Shown piece after piece: positions 16,655-25,775 of a stretch of DNA of 64,000 nucleotides; the first letter of the stretch is position 1, and the number at the start of each line of letters is the position of its first letter. The notes under the pieces were generated by a model that made no database searches, was not told the DNA's origin, and was given only the letters and a program-made list of their open reading frames with translations. The stretch comes from Streptomyces viridochromogenes. GTDB lineage: Bacteria; Actinomycetota; Actinomycetes; Streptomycetales; Streptomycetaceae. The DNA lies in the NCBI RefSeq assembly GCF_001270495.1, contig NZ_LGUR01000002.1, forward strand, positions 126,633-190,632, written 5' to 3'. A program made the position numbers and the translations under genes.

Positions 16655-18703
16655 TTACTCCCTGGCGCCGAGGTGGCTGCCGATCGACCGGGCGACCTCG
16701 GCGTGGGCGAGGTACTCGACGATGCTGTGGGCCCGGTCGCGGGCGTTGACGACGGCGAGGTCGGAGAGTCCGTCCGCCCAGTCGTCGCCCAGCGGGCACC
16801 CGATGGCGACCGCGTCGTTCGGGCACCAGACGTTGAGCCAGTCCGCCACGATGTCCGGGCGTTTCGGTCCGCCGACGAGCAGTCTGCCGTACACGCTGTC
16901 CAGACCGAGGGGACTGCCCGCCGTGGTCAGATGGACGACGTCCACCGCGGGGGACAGTCGTGTGATCAGGTCCAGGCCGACGACCGTGCCGAGGCTGTGG
17001 CTGACGAGGACCACTTCTCCCTCGTCCGGCATGGTCTCGAGCACGCAGCCCAGGACCTCGTCCCGGATGCGCCGGTCGTCGAGGTACGCGGCCACGTCGC
17101 GGAAGACCAGGGCGATGGCCCATGCGTCGAGGTCGCTCCTGGCGGCCAGCCAGCTCAGCCGCTTCTGCAGCGACCCGACCACATCGCCCAGGCCGATCCG
17201 TTCGGTGGCCAGTTGGGTCTCGTGCGGCATGTTCCACTTCGTGGCGGCCTCGCCGAGCATCTCCTCGTACACCGCGCGGGCGGAGGGGTTGGTGGGTGCG
17301 ACCACCTCCGCCGCCGTGGCGGTCGGCGCCTCGACGACGTGGGGGACGGCCTCGTGCGCGGTCAGGGCCTCGACCAGTCTGTCTCCGTAGTAGGGGAACC
17401 AGACATCCGCCGGGTCGACCGGGGGGAGCCCCGCACGGACGAGCCCCTGGTTGAGCCCGGCCGCCCATTCGCGACGCAGATTCTCGGGCACCTTGTCCTC
17501 CTGGGAGCGACCGTGCAGGAAGACCAGGTGCCGATTGCCGCCGAACGCGCCGTCCCTGGCGCGCAGGCCCGCACGCGTGACCCTCTCGACGGCGGGGCGC
17601 GACGCCGCGACGGCGGGCGTGACGGCCGCCGCCGGACCCACGGCGGCCTCGGCGGGGCGCAGCCCGGACTCCGGGCCCATCTCGGCGAGCAGCGCCCGCT
17701 GCCGGGAGGTGAGGGGCAGGGGCAGGGGCAGCGCGGAGAGGTGGTTCAGGATCGAGCTGATGCGTACGCCCTCGTTGGACACCCAGTCGATGGCGTCGTC
17801 GCCGTCACCGGGGTCCCAGACCTGTCCGTCACGGCGCAGGACGCGGCCCTCGCCGTCGGTCCTGGGCACGCCGCTGTGGTGGAGGGCGACGACCTCCCAC
17901 TGGTCGTTGAAGACGGGAGAGCCCGAGTTGCCGGGCTCGGTGTCCGTCTTGTAGTGGAGGAAGTCGTCGAGGCGCACCTGGAGCATGTTGTCGCGTACGG
18001 CGATCTCCTTCAGGCGCCCCATGGGGTGGCCGATGACGTTGACGGGCTCACCGATCACCAGCTTGCCCAGCTGGGCACTGAGCCGGTTCCAGCCGAAGGT
18101 CTCCCCCGGGGGCCGCTGGTCCGGGCCGCCGGCGACCAGTACCAGAGCGAAGTCGAGGCGCGCGTCCGCCACGAAGAACCCGTCGGGGTCGAGTTCCAGC
18201 CGTGTCGCCGGCTGAGGTGTGTTGTCGACGGTGACCTGGGCGTCGAACTCCACGAAGCACTGCCGGGCCGCGTCCGCGTCGGTGAGCACGTGATGGTTGG
18301 TCATCAGCAGTCTCGGCGACACGAGGAAGCCGGTGCCGATGGGCAGTTCACGTCCGTTCTCCCGCACCGAGATCCGGGCGATGGTGCGTGCCGCCCGGGC
18401 GCCGCGCGGTAGGAAGCTCCATGCCTGCAGCTCCTTGGACACCCCGAGGATGCGTTCGTACGCGGCGGGCGCGGCCAGGGGTTCCGCCCGGACCGCCTCC
18501 ACCACCATGGAGGCGGGCACCGCGTGCCGGTCGAGCAGGCGGGCCGCGCGCGCCGCGAGCGCCTCCTGCGAATCCGGGAAGGTGACCCCGGCGTCCTGCT
18601 GCCGCTGGACCGACCGCCGCTCGTCGCCGCTCTCGTCGTACCGCGCGGCGGCCGCCGCGACCTGGCGCTCCCGCTCCTCGCGGGACCTGTCCGTCGCCGC
18701 CAT
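16655..18703 (-). CDS. Trypsin-like serine protease fused to an alpha/beta hydrolase
   Basis: A 682-residue two-domain protein without signal peptide. Residues 1-105 are a charged helical region of the kind that precedes cytosolic bacterial trypsin-like proteases (AYERILGVSKELQAWSFL). About 106-330 is an S1/V8-type peptidase: His138 (TNHHVL), Asp184 (LDFALV), Ser260 (GNSGSP). A Pro/Ala linker (about 325-385) leads to an alpha/beta hydrolase (about 388-680) with nucleophile Ser570 in VSHSLGTVVG and an oxyanion-type FLHGRS. All three protease residues are intact. It is the last gene of a coupled operon after the haem peroxidase (1-base gap). Targets are unknown; a processing or defence-like role is possible. 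Confidence 0.85.
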   Translation of the reverse strand: MAATDRSREERERQVAAAAARYDESGDERRSVQRQQDAGVTFPDSQEALAARAARLLDRHAVPASMVVEAVRAEPLAAPAAYERILGVSKELQAWSFLPRGARAARTIARISVRENGRELPIGTGFLVSPRLLMTNHHVLTDADAARQCFVEFDAQVTVDNTPQPATRLELDPDGFFVADARLDFALVLVAGGPDQRPPGETFGWNRLSAQLGKLVIGEPVNVIGHPMGRLKEIAVRDNMLQVRLDDFLHYKTDTEPGNSGSPVFNDQWEVVALHHSGVPRTDGEGRVLRRDGQVWDPGDGDDAIDWVSNEGVRISSILNHLSALPLPLPLTSRQRALLAEMGPESGLRPAEAAVGPAAAVTPAVAASRPAVERVTRAGLRARDGAFGGNRHLVFLHGRSQEDKVPENLRREWAAGLNQGLVRAGLPPVDPADVWFPYYGDRLVEALTAHEAVPHVVEAPTATAAEVVAPTNPSARAVYEEMLGEAATKWNMPHETQLATERIGLGDVVGSLQKRLSWLAARSDLDAWAIALVFRDVAAYLDDRRIRDEVLGCVLETMPDEGEVVLVSHSLGTVVGLDLITRLSPAVDVVHLTTAGSPLGLDSVYGRLLVGGPKRPDIVADWLNVWCPNDAVAIGCPLGDDWADGLSDLAVVNARDRAHSIVEYLAHAEVARSIGSHLGARE

Positions 18704-18704
18704 G

Positions 18705-20558
18705 TCAGGTCACCGTCCTTCCGGCGGTGTGCCACGGCACGAAGGCGTTCGTCAGCCCCGCGAGGGCCGTCCGCAGCTCCGGGTGGTGGCGCAGCAGCAC
18801 CGTGATCATGCTGTTGTCGTCGATCCAGGCCATACCGGCCTTGGAGTACACCTCAGGGGTGTAGTACTCGGTGAAGAAGCGGTCGCTGTTCAGGCGGCGC
18901 GAGGCCATCAGGATGAAGATGCGGAACGCGGTGTCGCTGAAGGCGAAACCGGCCGGCAGCTTCTCCGCGTACAGCCCGACCATGAGGTCGACCTTCTCGA
19001 TGTCGCCGTCGTAGAGCTGCTCGATCTGCTCCGCGACCGCCCGGTTCTCCGCCAGCTCCAGGAAGTTCGCCGCGGGCTTGAGCCGCAGCAGGCGCCGGAA
19101 CTCGTTGTAGCGGGGAACGCCAAGCTCACGGGAGCGCAGGATGTCGGTGGCGGCGAGGTCCTGGAGTTGCCCGTCGGGGCGCTCGAACTCCTGGAGGAAC
19201 TTGGGGAAGTTGTGCAGGGTGACCAGTCCGGGGTGGAGCGTGCCGAAGCTGTAGAGCAGATCGGCCATCTCGGTGGTCTCCAGGACCTTCAGCGCCCCGG
19301 GGCCCGAGATGTCGCGCAGGGTGCAGTGGCGCAGGCTCGTGTCGTCGTCGGCGGAGCGCAGATGCCACTCGTCGCGGATGAGCGGGTGCATGCGGTAGAC
19401 GGCCACGAACTCCTCGGTGAGGGAGTACGGGACGCCGTAGTGGTCCCGTTCGCCGCCGGGAATGCCGCTGACGACCTCGCTGTCGCTGATCCTGCCGAAG
19501 AGGTTGTGGACGCGCTCGCCCGCGATGCCCCACCAGTTGGCGCGCAGTGCCTTGACGGTGGTGGGGTGGCTGATCACGGCCGGTGTCCACTCCACGGTGT
19601 GGATCTTGGCGAGGAGCGCGGCGTTGACGAGCCGGGCGCGCTGGAAGAGTTCCTCGTCGTTCCAGGACGGGTACGCGCCGTGCAGGTGATCGCAGATCGC
19701 GTTGTGCTCACGGGCGAACAGGTCGTGCATCATGGCGAGGCCCAGCCAGAAGCCGGGGATGTGCGAGGGGTCGCGGGCGGGGTCCGAGGGGAACGGGGAC
19801 TGTTCGTCGTCCCACAGGTGCAGTTTGCCCGTCCGGCCGCTGCGCATCTGGCGCTGTTCGGTCTCGTTCGTCCCGTAGATCTGCGACGCGTCCCACCAGT
19901 GGGAGGACACGTTGACGCGGGTGTCGGGGGTCCCGGCGGGTGCCTGCGGGTCGCGGGTCGGGTCGTCCGGAGTCCGCATGATCCGCATGGGGTGTTCCGG
20001 CCACGGGTCGTCGTCCATGAGGGGCACTTCCCAGGGCCGTTCCGTGGGGCTGGTCCCGTGGCTGAACCAGTCGCGGACCATGAACTGGAGCCAGGCGGCG
20101 ACCAGGGAGTTGACCGATTCGGCGGGAGTGAGCTCGTCACGGGTGAGCAGGGCGCGGCTGACCTCGCGCGGGCTCGGCGCGGACAGTACGTCCTCGGGTG
20201 TGGCCGGGGCGATCCGGTCCAGCGGGATGTTCCGTCCGAAGCGGGTGCCCGCCATGCCCATCCGGGGCTCGTCGAGGTCGTTGTGGCTGCCGTCGGCGGT
20301 CCGGTTGACCCGGTGGCTCTCGGAGGGGGGTGCGGGGTCGGGCAGATCGACCGAGGGGAGTTGCCCGGTGTCGTGGAGGTTCTCCTGCCGGAGCTTGACG
20401 CGCAGTCCGAGGAGGGTCAACAGGCCGGGTATGACGGGCAGCCGGTCCCAGCCGATGCGCCGGTCCACCTTCTCGGCGCCGGCGGTGACGATCCGCCAGG
20501 GCAGTGACGTACGGTATCCGGCCGCGGAACGTCGTGCGGCGCGTCGTTGCTTGCTCAT
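18705..20558 (-). CDS. Haem peroxidase of the cyclooxygenase/alpha-dioxygenase superfamily
   Basis: A 617-residue animal-type haem peroxidase. The proximal His and the radical Tyr occur in the PGHS/alpha-dioxygenase arrangement, YxxH: Tyr388 and His391 in EFVAVYRMHPLI. The likely distal His is His167 in FMVRDWFSHG. The WWDASQIYGT motif (221-230), the MMHDLFAREHN helix (277-286) and KIHTVEWTPAVI (318-329) also match fatty-acid dioxygenases. Family enzymes use a tyrosyl radical to add O2 to fatty acids. No signal peptide is evident; the N terminus is basic. The ATG overlaps the GMC oxidoreductase stop (ATGA), and the protease-hydrolase follows. A fatty-acid (oxylipin-forming) dioxygenase is the best inference; substrate and product are unknown. 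Confidence 0.9.
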   Translation of the reverse strand: MSKQRRAARRSAAGYRTSLPWRIVTAGAEKVDRRIGWDRLPVIPGLLTLLGLRVKLRQENLHDTGQLPSVDLPDPAPPSESHRVNRTADGSHNDLDEPRMGMAGTRFGRNIPLDRIAPATPEDVLSAPSPREVSRALLTRDELTPAESVNSLVAAWLQFMVRDWFSHGTSPTERPWEVPLMDDDPWPEHPMRIMRTPDDPTRDPQAPAGTPDTRVNVSSHWWDASQIYGTNETEQRQMRSGRTGKLHLWDDEQSPFPSDPARDPSHIPGFWLGLAMMHDLFAREHNAICDHLHGAYPSWNDEELFQRARLVNAALLAKIHTVEWTPAVISHPTTVKALRANWWGIAGERVHNLFGRISDSEVVSGIPGGERDHYGVPYSLTEEFVAVYRMHPLIRDEWHLRSADDDTSLRHCTLRDISGPGALKVLETTEMADLLYSFGTLHPGLVTLHNFPKFLQEFERPDGQLQDLAATDILRSRELGVPRYNEFRRLLRLKPAANFLELAENRAVAEQIEQLYDGDIEKVDLMVGLYAEKLPAGFAFSDTAFRIFILMASRRLNSDRFFTEYYTPEVYSKAGMAWIDDNSMITVLLRHHPELRTALAGLTNAFVPWHTAGRTVT

Positions 20559-22477
20559 GGCGGTACTCCTTCGGCGGTTTCGAGGATCGCGTCGCTCGCC
20601 TTCTCACTGATCATGTAGATGGGGGTGGCGACGAAGAATCCGGGAATGCGGGGGAAGACCGAGGCGTCGACGATCCGCAGGCGGTCCACTCCACGCACCC
20701 GGAACCTGCTGTCGACGACGGCCGCGGGGTCGTCCGTCCGTCCCATTCGGCAGGTGCAGGACGCGTGGTGGCCCCAGGCCTCGTCCTGCACGAAACGGCG
20801 GACGGCGTCGCGGCCGTGGACCTCCTCGCCGGGCCACAACTCTTCGAGGATCACGGAGCCGACCCTGCGGTTCATGCCCCGCACGAACTCGACGGCACCG
20901 GCCATGGCTTCGAGGTCCGCGGCGTCCTTGTCCGTTCCCTCGCCGAAGTAGTGGAAGTTCACCAGCGGGGTGTCACGGGGGTCGGTGGAGCGCAGTCGCA
21001 CCCGGCCCCCGGTGTTGTGGGTGCGGCTTTTGAGGATGGCCCAGGTGAAACGGTCCTGATGTCGTGTCAGGTCGCGCGAGTAGCCGGGGTAGTAGCCCCG
21101 GAAGTCGAAGGGGCCGCCGAAGATGAACAGGTCGGGTGCGTCCAGCTCCGGACGGGACTTGCGGGTGAGACCGACGACGGCGCCGTTGGTCGTGTACAGA
21201 CCTTCGCCGCGTCGCCAGGCCCGGTAGCAGCGGTCCGGTTCGGTCCCGGGCTGCGGCGCGTGGAAGTCGCAGTCCTTGAGAATCGGGAACTCGCGGTCCG
21301 TCCGGCTGACCACGCCGACCTCGTACCGGTCCTGCAGATGCGCCCCGACCCCCTGGAGGTCGACCCGTACGGGGATGCCGTGCCGTTGCAGCTCCGCACG
21401 CGGTCCGATGCCCGAAAGCATCAGCAGCTGGGGCGTGTTGAAGGCCCCGGCGGCCAGGATCACCTCGCGGGAGGCGAGGACCCTGCGCAGAACCGGTGGC
21501 CCGGCATCCACCCGGCTTGCGGGATCGGCCCGGTAGGCGTGCGCCTCGTCCAGGTAGTCGACGCCGGCCGCGGCTCCGTTCCCGTCCAGTACGACCCCGG
21601 CCGCCAGGGCGTTCGTACGGACTTCCAGGTTGCCCGGATGGCTTCGCTGTACGGCCTGGACACGCTCGCGTACGGCGCTGCGTCGTCCGTCGGCCGTGGA
21701 GAGGGGGATCTGCCACAACCCCTGGAGGGCACGGGTCTGCGCCCGCCAGTCGTTGGGGTCGACGAAGGAGCCGAACCCCTCCAGCGGGGACAGCGGCCGG
21801 TCGAGGAATTCGGCCAGCGTGTCCTCCGCCGCCGAGAGGATGACCTTCAGCAACTGCTTGTCCTGGACGGCCAGTTCCGGGTCGGCGAGGGAGGTCGGCA
21901 GCCAGCCGTCGAATCCGTGGCGGGCGTCGTTGCGGTACCGGGAGGCCGTGAAGGGCAGGACCTTCAGCAGCGCGGCCAGCAGCGGGTTGGCGGGCGGCTC
22001 CTTGGGCCTCGGCCGGTAGGTGCAGCGTTCCAGCCGCTCGAAGTAGCGGCGCATGGCCGTGCTGTGCCACGTCGGGTCGCCGGTCTCCTCCGCGATCGCG
22101 TCCCAGTCGCGGTTGTACGGGTAGACGGTGATCAGCGCGTGGTGCGCGGTGCAGCCGCCGACCGTCCCGGCACGCGGGTAGAGGATGCCCCGGTCCGGCA
22201 CGAGTTTGCTGTCGCGTTGCTGCTGCCGATCGTCGGCGTAGTGCCGTACGAAGTAGTTCCAGCACTGGACGGGGTCCTCGGAGGCGTCCGCGTGGAAGGC
22301 CGGTACCAGGTAGTTGTCGTTCTCCGGCGCACCGCCCGCGTCGAGCAGCAGGGTGCGCATGCCCGCGGCGGCGAGGTTGGCCGCCAGCGGTCCGCCACCC
22401 GCCCCGGCGCCGACGACGACGTATTCGAAATCCGTCTCGGGCGGGGCTGGGGATACGGCACCGGGCCCTCCCGTCAC
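20555..22477 (-). CDS. GMC-family FAD-dependent oxidoreductase
   Basis: A 640-residue glucose-methanol-choline oxidoreductase. The N-terminal FAD motif is YVVVGAGAGGGPLAANLA (about residues 19-36); the GMC signature follows (RAGTVGGCTAHHALI), with the second signature GAFNTPQLLMLSGIGPR in the middle. The C-terminal active-site region reads GHHASCTCRMG, and later DASVFPRIPG. Family members oxidise alcohols to aldehydes or ketones. It is translationally coupled to the small membrane protein before it and to the haem peroxidase after it, so it may oxidise a hydroxy- or hydroperoxy-lipid produced or used by the peroxidase. The substrate is inferred from context only. Confidence 0.92.
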   Translation of the reverse strand: MTGGPGAVSPAPPETDFEYVVVGAGAGGGPLAANLAAAGMRTLLLDAGGAPENDNYLVPAFHADASEDPVQCWNYFVRHYADDRQQQRDSKLVPDRGILYPRAGTVGGCTAHHALITVYPYNRDWDAIAEETGDPTWHSTAMRRYFERLERCTYRPRPKEPPANPLLAALLKVLPFTASRYRNDARHGFDGWLPTSLADPELAVQDKQLLKVILSAAEDTLAEFLDRPLSPLEGFGSFVDPNDWRAQTRALQGLWQIPLSTADGRRSAVRERVQAVQRSHPGNLEVRTNALAAGVVLDGNGAAAGVDYLDEAHAYRADPASRVDAGPPVLRRVLASREVILAAGAFNTPQLLMLSGIGPRAELQRHGIPVRVDLQGVGAHLQDRYEVGVVSRTDREFPILKDCDFHAPQPGTEPDRCYRAWRRGEGLYTTNGAVVGLTRKSRPELDAPDLFIFGGPFDFRGYYPGYSRDLTRHQDRFTWAILKSRTHNTGGRVRLRSTDPRDTPLVNFHYFGEGTDKDAADLEAMAGAVEFVRGMNRRVGSVILEELWPGEEVHGRDAVRRFVQDEAWGHHASCTCRMGRTDDPAAVVDSRFRVRGVDRLRIVDASVFPRIPGFFVATPIYMISEKASDAILETAEGVPP

Positions 22478-22881
22478 TTCCGCTTCGCCTTCACCGAGTT
22501 GGCGAGCGAGGTGGCGGCCAGGACCGTGTTGGCGGCCGAGATGAGCGTGGTGAGTACGGCGGTACGCGGTGGCAGCCGGCCGCTCAGGCCCAGCGTGGCC
22601 GCCGTCGCGGTGTCACTGCCGTGGATCAGGACGCCGTCGCGCAGGTCCTCCCGCAACCGCTCGTCGCGGTTGGTCAGCAGATCGAGGCCGAGCAGGATCG
22701 TGCGGATCCCGAAGAGCCGGAAGGCGTACACGGCCGCCGGACTGGGCGGCTCACGATCGGGGTCGAGACGCCGGATGAGCAGGTCGGGTGCCAACAGTCC
22801 GGCGGCCCCGTTGAAGAGCCGGATTCCAGCGAGTGCGTAGAGCGAGACAGCGCGAAGGCCGGGTTTCTGGTTGGCCATCAT
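22474..22881 (-). CDS. Small membrane protein at the head of the peroxidase operon
   Basis: A 135-residue protein with three or four hydrophobic segments (VSLYALAGIRLFNGAAGLLAP; AAVYAFRLFGIRTILLGLDLL; AVLTTLISAANTVLAATSL) and a basic C terminus. It resembles DUF4267-type small integral proteins, but the family is not certain. The stop overlaps the GMC start (ATGA), so it belongs to the same operon and may anchor or serve the enzymes at the membrane. The start has two ATG codons in a row; CAGGAG before them is a fair ribosome site. GGAGACATG occurs twice (22879-22887 and 22902-22910), which would allow an 8-codon upstream mini-ORF ending on the start codon. Confidence 0.75.
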   Translation of the reverse strand: MMANQKPGLRAVSLYALAGIRLFNGAAGLLAPDLLIRRLDPDREPPSPAAVYAFRLFGIRTILLGLDLLTNRDERLREDLRDGVLIHGSDTATAATLGLSGRLPPRTAVLTTLISAANTVLAATSLANSVKAKRK

Positions 22882-23033
22882 GTCTCCTGACGGTGCGGTG
22901 ACATGTCTCCAAGAACCCCCGAAAACACTCCAACCACCACATTATGGGAACCGTGCCTCCCCTGCACCTCGAGCCCCGGGTTTCACCGGTGTCCGGGGCG
23001 CGCATGCACTCCAGGGAGAAAAGCGAGGTGACG

Positions 23034-23885
23034 ATGCAGGCGTCAGAGGTCCCGCGTGCGGTGGCAGCGGCCAGGTCCACCGCCTCGTCACTCGGCCTGA
23101 CGGTCGACGACGTGATCGTTCTTCATGACTCGAACAAGCTGACTCTGCGTCTGCTGCCATGTGACGTCCTGGCCCGGGTGGCACCTGTGGCGCACCAGGT
23201 CGCGCGGTTCGAGGTCGAGCTTGCTCAGCGGCTCGCCGGGGCCGGATGCCCTGTGGCTGCTCTCGAACCTCGCGTGGAGCCACGCGTCCATGAACGGGAC
23301 GGCTTCGTGGTCACGTTCTGGACCTACTACGCACCCGTGACGCCTCGGGAGGTCTCACCGGCCGACTACGCCCATGCGCTCAAGCGGCTGCATGCCGGCA
23401 TGCGCAAGCTCGATGTCCCGACGCCGCACTTCACGGACCGGGTCGAGCAGGCTCGGCAACTCGTGGCGAACCGCGACCGCACGCCGGCGCTCGCCGACGC
23501 GGACCGGGAGCTGCTCGGCGACACGTTGCGAAGCCTGAGACGAGTGGTCGGCGAGCGCGGCGGCGCCGAGCAGCTGCTGCACGGCGAGCCGCACCCGGGA
23601 AACGTGCTCGCCACGGAGAACGGGGTGCTGTTCATCGACCTTGAGACGTGTTGCCGCGGGCCCGTCGAATTCGATCTCGCCCATGCGCCCGCAGAAGTCA
23701 GCGAGCACTATCCGGGTGTCGAGCAGGACCTGCTGCGCGAGTGCCGCGTCCTCATGCTGGCGATGATCACAGCCTGGCGCTGGGATCGAGGCGACCAGCT
23801 CCCGAACGGGCGCCGGCTGGGCACACAGTGGCTCGGCCAGATCCGGGCCGCACTCGATCGAAACGGTCTGGACGTCCGTGGCTGA
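23034..23885 (+). CDS. Aminoglycoside phosphotransferase (APH)-fold kinase
   Basis: A 283-residue APH/choline-kinase fold protein. The catalytic loop reads LLHGEPHPGNVL (Glu in place of the usual Asp of HGDxHxxN; Asn kept) and the Mg-binding motif is IDLETCCRGP (DLE for DFE). The N-terminal nucleotide lobe is short. Such proteins phosphorylate small hydroxylated molecules; most chromosomal ones in Streptomyces have no known resistance role. The ATG at 23034 is chosen because GAGGTGA lies at a good distance; an earlier ATG (23004) is possible. The HGE change at a catalytic position makes kinase activity less certain. It is transcribed divergently from the peroxidase operon. Confidence 0.83.
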   Translation: MQASEVPRAVAAARSTASSLGLTVDDVIVLHDSNKLTLRLLPCDVLARVAPVAHQVARFEVELAQRLAGAGCPVAALEPRVEPRVHERDGFVVTFWTYYAPVTPREVSPADYAHALKRLHAGMRKLDVPTPHFTDRVEQARQLVANRDRTPALADADRELLGDTLRSLRRVVGERGGAEQLLHGEPHPGNVLATENGVLFIDLETCCRGPVEFDLAHAPAEVSEHYPGVEQDLLRECRVLMLAMITAWRWDRGDQLPNGRRLGTQWLGQIRAALDRNGLDVRG

Positions 23886-23889
23886 TCGC

Positions 23890-23903
23890 GGGCCTTCGGG
23901 CCC
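23890..23903 (+). terminator. Short GC hairpin with TTCG tetraloop after the phosphotransferase
   Basis: GGGCC-TTCG-GGCCC starts five bases after the stop codon at 23885. The stable UUCG loop and position fit an actinobacterial terminator, but there is no T tract. The remaining 23904-24209 shows no gene; it ends in the ribosome sites of the next gene. Confidence 0.4.
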
Positions 23904-24209
23904 CGACGGGCCGAGACGAACGGCGCCGGCCGCAGCGCGTGCCGCTCCAGGGATCGGTCATCCAGCTTGGCATGCCCCTGCCCGCACCGTGCCGTTGCCC
24001 GCGCCCCCGGCAAAACCGCAGGTCCGCCGGGGCTGACCAGCACTGGCGAAGGGCCGGCTTGGTGTCCTCCGAGCACACTTCGGCTCTTCGCCGACCTGGG
24101 CGTGCACGCGAGGGCGGCGGAGGGGGACCATGGGATGGCGAGCAGTGGCGCCGGCACCTGCCGATCCGGCAGGGCGCCGGCCCGATCCGCGGCGGGAGGA
24201 GGCTGCGGT

Positions 24210-25727
24210 ATGGGTGCTACCGAACCCCTCCGGGGTGGTCCCGGCACGGCGGGTGTGGTTGCGTCCAGGCCGGGTGACCTACTGGACGTGCTGAACGTGG
24301 CCGCCGTCCTCCTCGACGCCCAAGGCAAGATCGACCTCTGGAGCCCGCAGGCGGAGGTCCTCTTCGGCTACAGCACCGAGGAGGCCCTGGGCCAGTACGC
24401 GGGCCAGCTGCTGATCGACAAGGAGCACCTCGACACGGTGCTGGCGCTGTTCGCCCAGGTCATGCGGGACGGCAAGAGCTGGGCCGGGGTCTTTCCCGTG
24501 CGGCGCAAGGACGGCAGCACGCGCATGGTGGAGTTTCGCAACATGCGGTTGCAGGACGACCAGCGCGACTACTGGGCGCTGGGCCTGGCCACGGACCAGG
24601 CGACGCTGCGGCAGGTGGAGCGGAGCCTGGCCCTGTCCGCCCAGCTGGTGTCCCAGTCACCGATCGGGCTGGGCATGCTGGACACCGACCTCCGGTACAT
24701 CTCCGTCAACCCCGCGGAGGAACGGATGAACGGCGTCCCGGCCGCCGAGCACATCGGCCGCCACGTCCATGAGGTGCTGCCCTTGCTGGACGACTCCTTC
24801 GAGGGTGCCATGCGTGAGGTCCTGGCCTCCGGGAGGCCGATCGTGGATCAGTACACCGTCGGCCGCACAGCCGCCGACCCGGACCACGACCACGCCTGGT
24901 CGATCTCGTTCTACCGGCTCGAATCCCCCAACGGGCAAGTGCTCGGCGTGGCCACCTCCAGCGTCGACGTCACCGACCGGCACCACGCCGTGGAAGAACA
25001 ACGTCGCACCGCCCTCACCCTCCAACGCAGCCTGCTGCCCCATCCCCCTTCGCAGCGACCCGGTCTCGATGTCGCCTTCCGCTACCGCCCCGCCCAGGCC
25101 ACCATCGAGATCGGCGGCGACTGGTTCGACGTCATCCCCCTCAAGGGCGACAAGACCGCCCTCGTCGTCGGCGACGTCATGGGCAGCGGCGTCACAGCCG
25201 CCGGCGCCATGGGACAGCTGCGCACCGCCACCAGGACGCTGGCCGACCTCGACCTGGCCCCTGACCAGGTCCTGCACCACCTCGACCACATCACCGAGGA
25301 CGTCGACACCATCGCCACCTGCGTCTATGCCGTCTTTGATCCCCGCACCGCGCGATGCCAGGTCTCCCTCGCCGGACACCTGCCGCCCGTCCTCCTTCAC
25401 CGGGACGGCACACGCGAGCTGCTCGACCTGCCCACCGGGGCGCCCCTGGGCGGCTGCGGCATCTCCTTCGACTCCACCTCCATCGACTTCAGGCCCGGGG
25501 ACCAGCTCGTCCTCTACACCGACGGCCTCATCGAGACCCGCGACCAGCCGATCGACGTACGTCTGGATGCCCTCCTCGGCATCCTCGACGACCCGAACCG
25601 CTCCATCGACGCCACCTGTGACCTGCTCCTGCACACCCTGCGTGACGACGGCGATCACGACGACGTGGCCCTGCTCATCGCCCGGGCCGGCCCCCACCCC
25701 GCAGGCGAGGCGACCGGCGACGGGTGA
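24210..25727 (+). CDS. PAS-PAS-SpoIIE protein phosphatase
   Basis: A 505-residue signalling protein. Residues about 20-135 and 145-250 are PAS sensor domains (LDVLNVAAVLLDAQGKIDLW; SQSPIGLGMLDTDLRYISVN). Residues about 265-490 are a PP2C-type SpoIIE phosphatase with all metal-binding Asp residues: GGDWFDVIPL, VVGDVMGSG, YTDGLIETR, HDDVALLIAR. Such proteins dephosphorylate anti-anti-sigma factors and so release alternative sigma factors in Streptomyces stress and development. No kinase (HATPase) domain is attached. The ATG at 24210 is supported by GGAGGAGG just upstream; an ATG at 24135 with GGAGGGGG is an alternative. No partner anti-sigma gene lies next to it. Confidence 0.9.
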   Translation: MGATEPLRGGPGTAGVVASRPGDLLDVLNVAAVLLDAQGKIDLWSPQAEVLFGYSTEEALGQYAGQLLIDKEHLDTVLALFAQVMRDGKSWAGVFPVRRKDGSTRMVEFRNMRLQDDQRDYWALGLATDQATLRQVERSLALSAQLVSQSPIGLGMLDTDLRYISVNPAEERMNGVPAAEHIGRHVHEVLPLLDDSFEGAMREVLASGRPIVDQYTVGRTAADPDHDHAWSISFYRLESPNGQVLGVATSSVDVTDRHHAVEEQRRTALTLQRSLLPHPPSQRPGLDVAFRYRPAQATIEIGGDWFDVIPLKGDKTALVVGDVMGSGVTAAGAMGQLRTATRTLADLDLAPDQVLHHLDHITEDVDTIATCVYAVFDPRTARCQVSLAGHLPPVLLHRDGTRELLDLPTGAPLGGCGISFDSTSIDFRPGDQLVLYTDGLIETRDQPIDVRLDALLGILDDPNRSIDATCDLLLHTLRDDGDHDDVALLIARAGPHPAGEATGDG

Positions 25728-25775
25728 GGAGCCGTCGCGTGCATGGCCTTGGGGGACTCCTCGTGGGCGCGGGCC

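Noticed and set aside
20504..22840. 778-codon plus-strand frame opposite the GMC gene
   Set aside because: Shadow frame; the minus strand carries all GMC motifs.
22878..22904. Eight-codon mini-ORF (MSPHRQET) ending on the start of the small membrane protein gene
   Set aside because: Its GGAG is too close to its ATG; more likely a chance result of the doubled GGAGACATG.
25728..25775. GAGGAG...CTCCTC inverted repeat between convergent genes as terminator
   Set aside because: Arms are short and the loop is long; not convincing enough to list.
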